A DNA stretch of 64,000 nt. Origin: Eremophila alpestris peregrina (Eukaryota; Chordata; Aves; Passeriformes; Alaudidae). The notes beneath the pieces were generated by a model. That model was given only the letters and a program-made list of their open reading frames with translations, was not told the DNA's origin and ran no database searches. The position numbers and the translations under genes were made by a program. Shown here piece by piece: positions 61,317 through 64,000 of the stretch. Each line of letters begins with the position of its first letter. Position 1 is the first letter of the stretch. The stretch covers positions 8,247,771 through 8,311,770 of the forward strand of contig WMCF01000025.1 of assembly GCA_009792885.1 (NCBI GenBank). The letters run 5' to 3'.

Positions 61317-62832
61317 GTATAGAACAGCCAGCTGGAAAATACACAGAATGAAATGAGACTTTCATTTCAATTCTCTTGCCTGCCAATGCTTAGAGAGTCA
61401 GCTTCTTGATTTCTTTCTTCATTCTTAGACATAATTAATATTGTAATTACTTAGACAAGAAAAAAAAATGAACAAACAGAACAGCTCCAAAAATGGACCG
61501 TGAGCAACACACTGCAAGGTATTCAAGAGCCTGCTGCTCTTCTCTCAATTTATAGGAGATATAGGTCAACTTTTTTACTTTTAATAAGGCACAGTGATGA
61601 TCTAAGCCCAGAATGATACTCTAAACATTGTTTTATTACATTTTAAAAAAACACATAGCCATCCCAGAAAGTTTTGTTCTGCAGCTGCTCCTTTCTGTAA
61701 GCAACATGTCCTTTCAAAACACCAATCACCACTTGAGAGTATCACCTATGCAAAGGAATAAGTTGCAAGTGCTTAAAACTTGGCAAGGACTTTATGAATG
61801 TTAGTGATGCCTCAGGGTTGCATTTTGACATTAGTTTCAAGTTGGGTCTGGATGCTGTGTGTAAACTCTGGCAATAACTGTCCAATGCAGTAGGGAACAT
61901 GACCCAGATGTGTCAGATCCAAAGTGGACACCTTTTCTTCTGAGTCATCCTTCCCACTTGGAAAGAGGAGATTTTGACCTCCACAAATGTTGAAAAGGAA
62001 AGGAGGGCAAAATGTACCATTTGCAAGTAACTGTGCCAGCTTTCTTAGTTTTCCTTTGAAACACTTAATTCTGAACAAAGTCATATTGTTCTGAGAAGAA
62101 ACAGCTTATATTAAAAGAGCATTTTCTTCCACATTTTGCAACCATGCCTTTTTTTCCCCACTGTGAATAGAAACCAAATTTTCATGCTTGTCTTATGAGG
62201 TCTTTGGATGATACAGACTGCTTTGTAAACAGCTGTTCCAGTGCCCGGTGAATTGAGAGAATTTGGAGGTACTTCAGTGGCAATATCTGCATTCAGAATA
62301 AGGAAATTATATCCATATTCTTTAAGGCAAAGCTGAGAATGGAAAAGAAGTTCAGCTCAGAAAATGGAAATAAATTATATTCAGTGGTAGTTGCATTACA
62401 GCTGTTGCAGATGCAGCACAATTAAAGTCTGAATTCCAATTTTCCATACATACACTTTGTTTTCATTAGGATTTATGTTTTCTCTGCTGAGTTTAAATAG
62501 ATTCACACATATGGAATGAAAATATTTTGTTCAACTTGTTTTCCTAGCATGTTTATCTAGGTTCTCCAGCAGCCTTTCTGAAGTTAAAAGGAGGAAAGTA
62601 ATTATTAAAAAAGGCTTTTTTTTTTCCAATTTTTTTTTTGTTTTTCTGAAACAACTTGAATAATTGTCATCTACTTTATTTTGTCACCCACTTTGTTGCT
62701 TTGTTTCCCTGATGGCTTGTACATCTTGAGCCTCTGGCCTTTTTGAGCTCTTGTAAGTAGTAGTGGCAGCCTGATTTTGCTTACACAATCTTCTAGCTAA
62801 ACAGAACAAAGTAGAAACTCTTTCTCAGTTCC
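61317..62832. other. AT-rich DNA, no gene seen
   Basis: Short frames on both strands only. TTTATT at 62675-62680 gives a minus-strand AATAAA that could serve the exon candidate at 62833-62984. Confidence 0.5.
62675..62680 (-). promoter_or_regulatory. AATAAA polyadenylation signal candidate
   Basis: Minus-strand AATAAAG about 150 bases beyond the stop at 62833. Weak evidence on its own in AT-rich DNA. Confidence 0.25.
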
Positions 62833-62984
62833 TCACACTGCTATTGCTTCATTATCTAAAGAGTTTGGGGAAAACAAGAGCTCTCCATCACTTGCAACAT
62901 GGGAAACTTCCATTTCTTCACCTCCCTTACTGATTATACCTCCATCTGCAGCTGCATTCCCCTGAAGAGAACCGGAAATAGCAT
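62833..62984 (-). CDS. Possible terminal coding exon, unrecognised protein
   Basis: On the minus strand a strong acceptor (TCTGTTTTCTTCATTTCAG) is followed by two bases completing a codon, 49 further codons and TGA. The peptide contains ISGSLQGNAAADGGIISKGG and ends LLFSPNSLDNEAIAV. It is acidic, rich in Gly, Ser and Ala, and looks like a disordered protein tail. Internal donors (ATCA|GTAAGG, GGGAG|GTGAAG) are alternatives to a terminal exon. The entry phase matches the partial exon candidate at 63970-64000. I do not recognise the protein. Confidence 0.33.
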
Positions 62985-63969
62985 CTGAAATGAAGAAAAC
63001 AGACTCGTTTCTTGTTTCTATTCCCACAACATATGCTTCATGCTACACATAGCATAGGATGGAAGTAGAAGATCAGGCAGCAAAAGAGCTAATTCCTAAG
63101 AGATGATTTGTGCCATTACGTCACTGAAAATCTGGACAGTCAGCAGGACAATGCTGAAGTTTCTGGCCTCTGTTCTTGGCTACCCTATAAACACTCTGTC
63201 TCCTCCCCAGCACAAAGCAGTCCAAGTTGGCTTAGTTACAAGTGGAACATTTTGCACGCACTTTCCTCCCTCCTGTGCCCCAGTTTGTCCTCCAGACAAA
63301 TATGTGGTGCACAGCTGGCCCACAGCACCTTGAGACACCACCATTGGCCTAACCAAGGGCTCAACTTCATTTTTCAGTAGTCAGGCTGATGGCACAAGAA
63401 CATAAGCCCCCTCATTTACTCTTGGCTTTACTTCCTACTTCTGCTGCCTCCCTTGATACGGCACATCAACCAGAAGGCACAGATTTAATTCTTATCCTCT
63501 TCCTGTTCTATGAATAATCTTTCACCTCTAGGAGCTGCAAAGTCATGAGTGTGGCTGTTCACTACCTTGAATTAGCAGTCTCTTTGTCTTGACATTGATA
63601 CAGGGTGGGAAGAATTGAGAAATCAGTCTTTACACCAGTCCATATAAGAGACCTGTAGAGAATAATCTTCCCAGGATGCCTGCATACAGCATGTAATGCA
63701 CCAGGCTGAAAGGCAGATGACCAGAGGAACCGCTTGTAGGAGCCCTGAACAGCCCCCTGTGGTACCTGTAAGCTCTTTATGGCTCTAGGCCTAGGCAGAT
63801 GAATCTCAAAATAGTACTCTTATTTTGAAAAGTTAAATGTAAAATTCCTCTGGTGTTCATCATGAGTAACACCTCCAACATGCACATGGCCACACCATTG
63901 TCTCGTCCTTTAACTGGCATTCTCAGTCTCTTTCTGTGGCATTGAGTAAAGACATAGAATATAACTCAC
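62985..63969. other. Possible short intron, otherwise no feature
   Basis: If both flanking exon candidates are real, this is a 985 bp intron on the minus strand with GT...AG ends. The overlapping plus-strand frames at 63103-63380 have no support. Confidence 0.25.
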
Positions 63970-64000
63970 CTGGCATGTTTGGGTGTCCTGAAATGTGTCC
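63970..64000 (-). other. Partial exon candidate at window edge
   Basis: The minus strand reads ATGCCAG|GTGAGTT, a near-consensus donor, 31 bases in from the window end. In the frame that leaves one base over, the codons read GHISGHPNMP, and the split codon then joins in phase with the exon at 62833-62984. The rest lies outside the window. Confidence 0.22.

Overview
The window reads as vertebrate, and specifically avian, nuclear DNA. It is AT-rich and CpG-poor, with short unconnected open frames and no operons, ribosome binding sites or CRISPR. The bird assignment rests on the interspersed repeats: several 5'-truncated CR1 LINE tails ending in ATTCTRTGATT-like octamers, and bird-type endogenous retrovirus LTRs. 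A passerine is possible but cannot be shown from the sequence alone.

Layout: 1-10.7 kb is mostly unique AT-rich DNA with one CR1 scrap (1.9 kb), a 73 bp AAGGG pentanucleotide array (5.9 kb) and an LTR-like fragment (8.1 kb). A possible minus-strand terminal coding exon lies at 10.8-11.0 kb. A CR1 tail follows at 15.3-15.7 kb. At 17.3-17.5 kb two abutting Tn5 mosaic ends are flanked by a perfect 60 bp direct duplication; this is a sequencing-library junction left in the assembly. Next to it, at 17.65-18.36 kb, a 328 bp solo LTR sits inside an older LTR. The 27-37 kb interval is the richest in repeats: two CR1 copies, one CR1 tail, a solo LTR and a diverged direct duplication of about 0.6 kb. 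A very old minus-strand LINE occupies 41.5-42.85 kb. A 70 bp A-tract and a TTTG array lie near 46.6-47.0 kb, with further CR1 tails at 49.4 and 61.3 kb. A second possible terminal exon and a compatible upstream exon lie at 62.8-64.0 kb on the minus strand.

No complete host gene can be called. The window is best read as intergenic or long-intron DNA that may carry a few minus-strand exons. The two most protein-like blocks (10825-11023 and 62833-62984) have good splice acceptors, an in-frame stop and a downstream AATAAA, but I do not recognise the proteins. Smaller exon candidates have good splice sites, but their phases do not join directly, so they may be chance. I found no convincing undescribed system. 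The most definite unusual object is the library-adapter artefact at 17392-17429.
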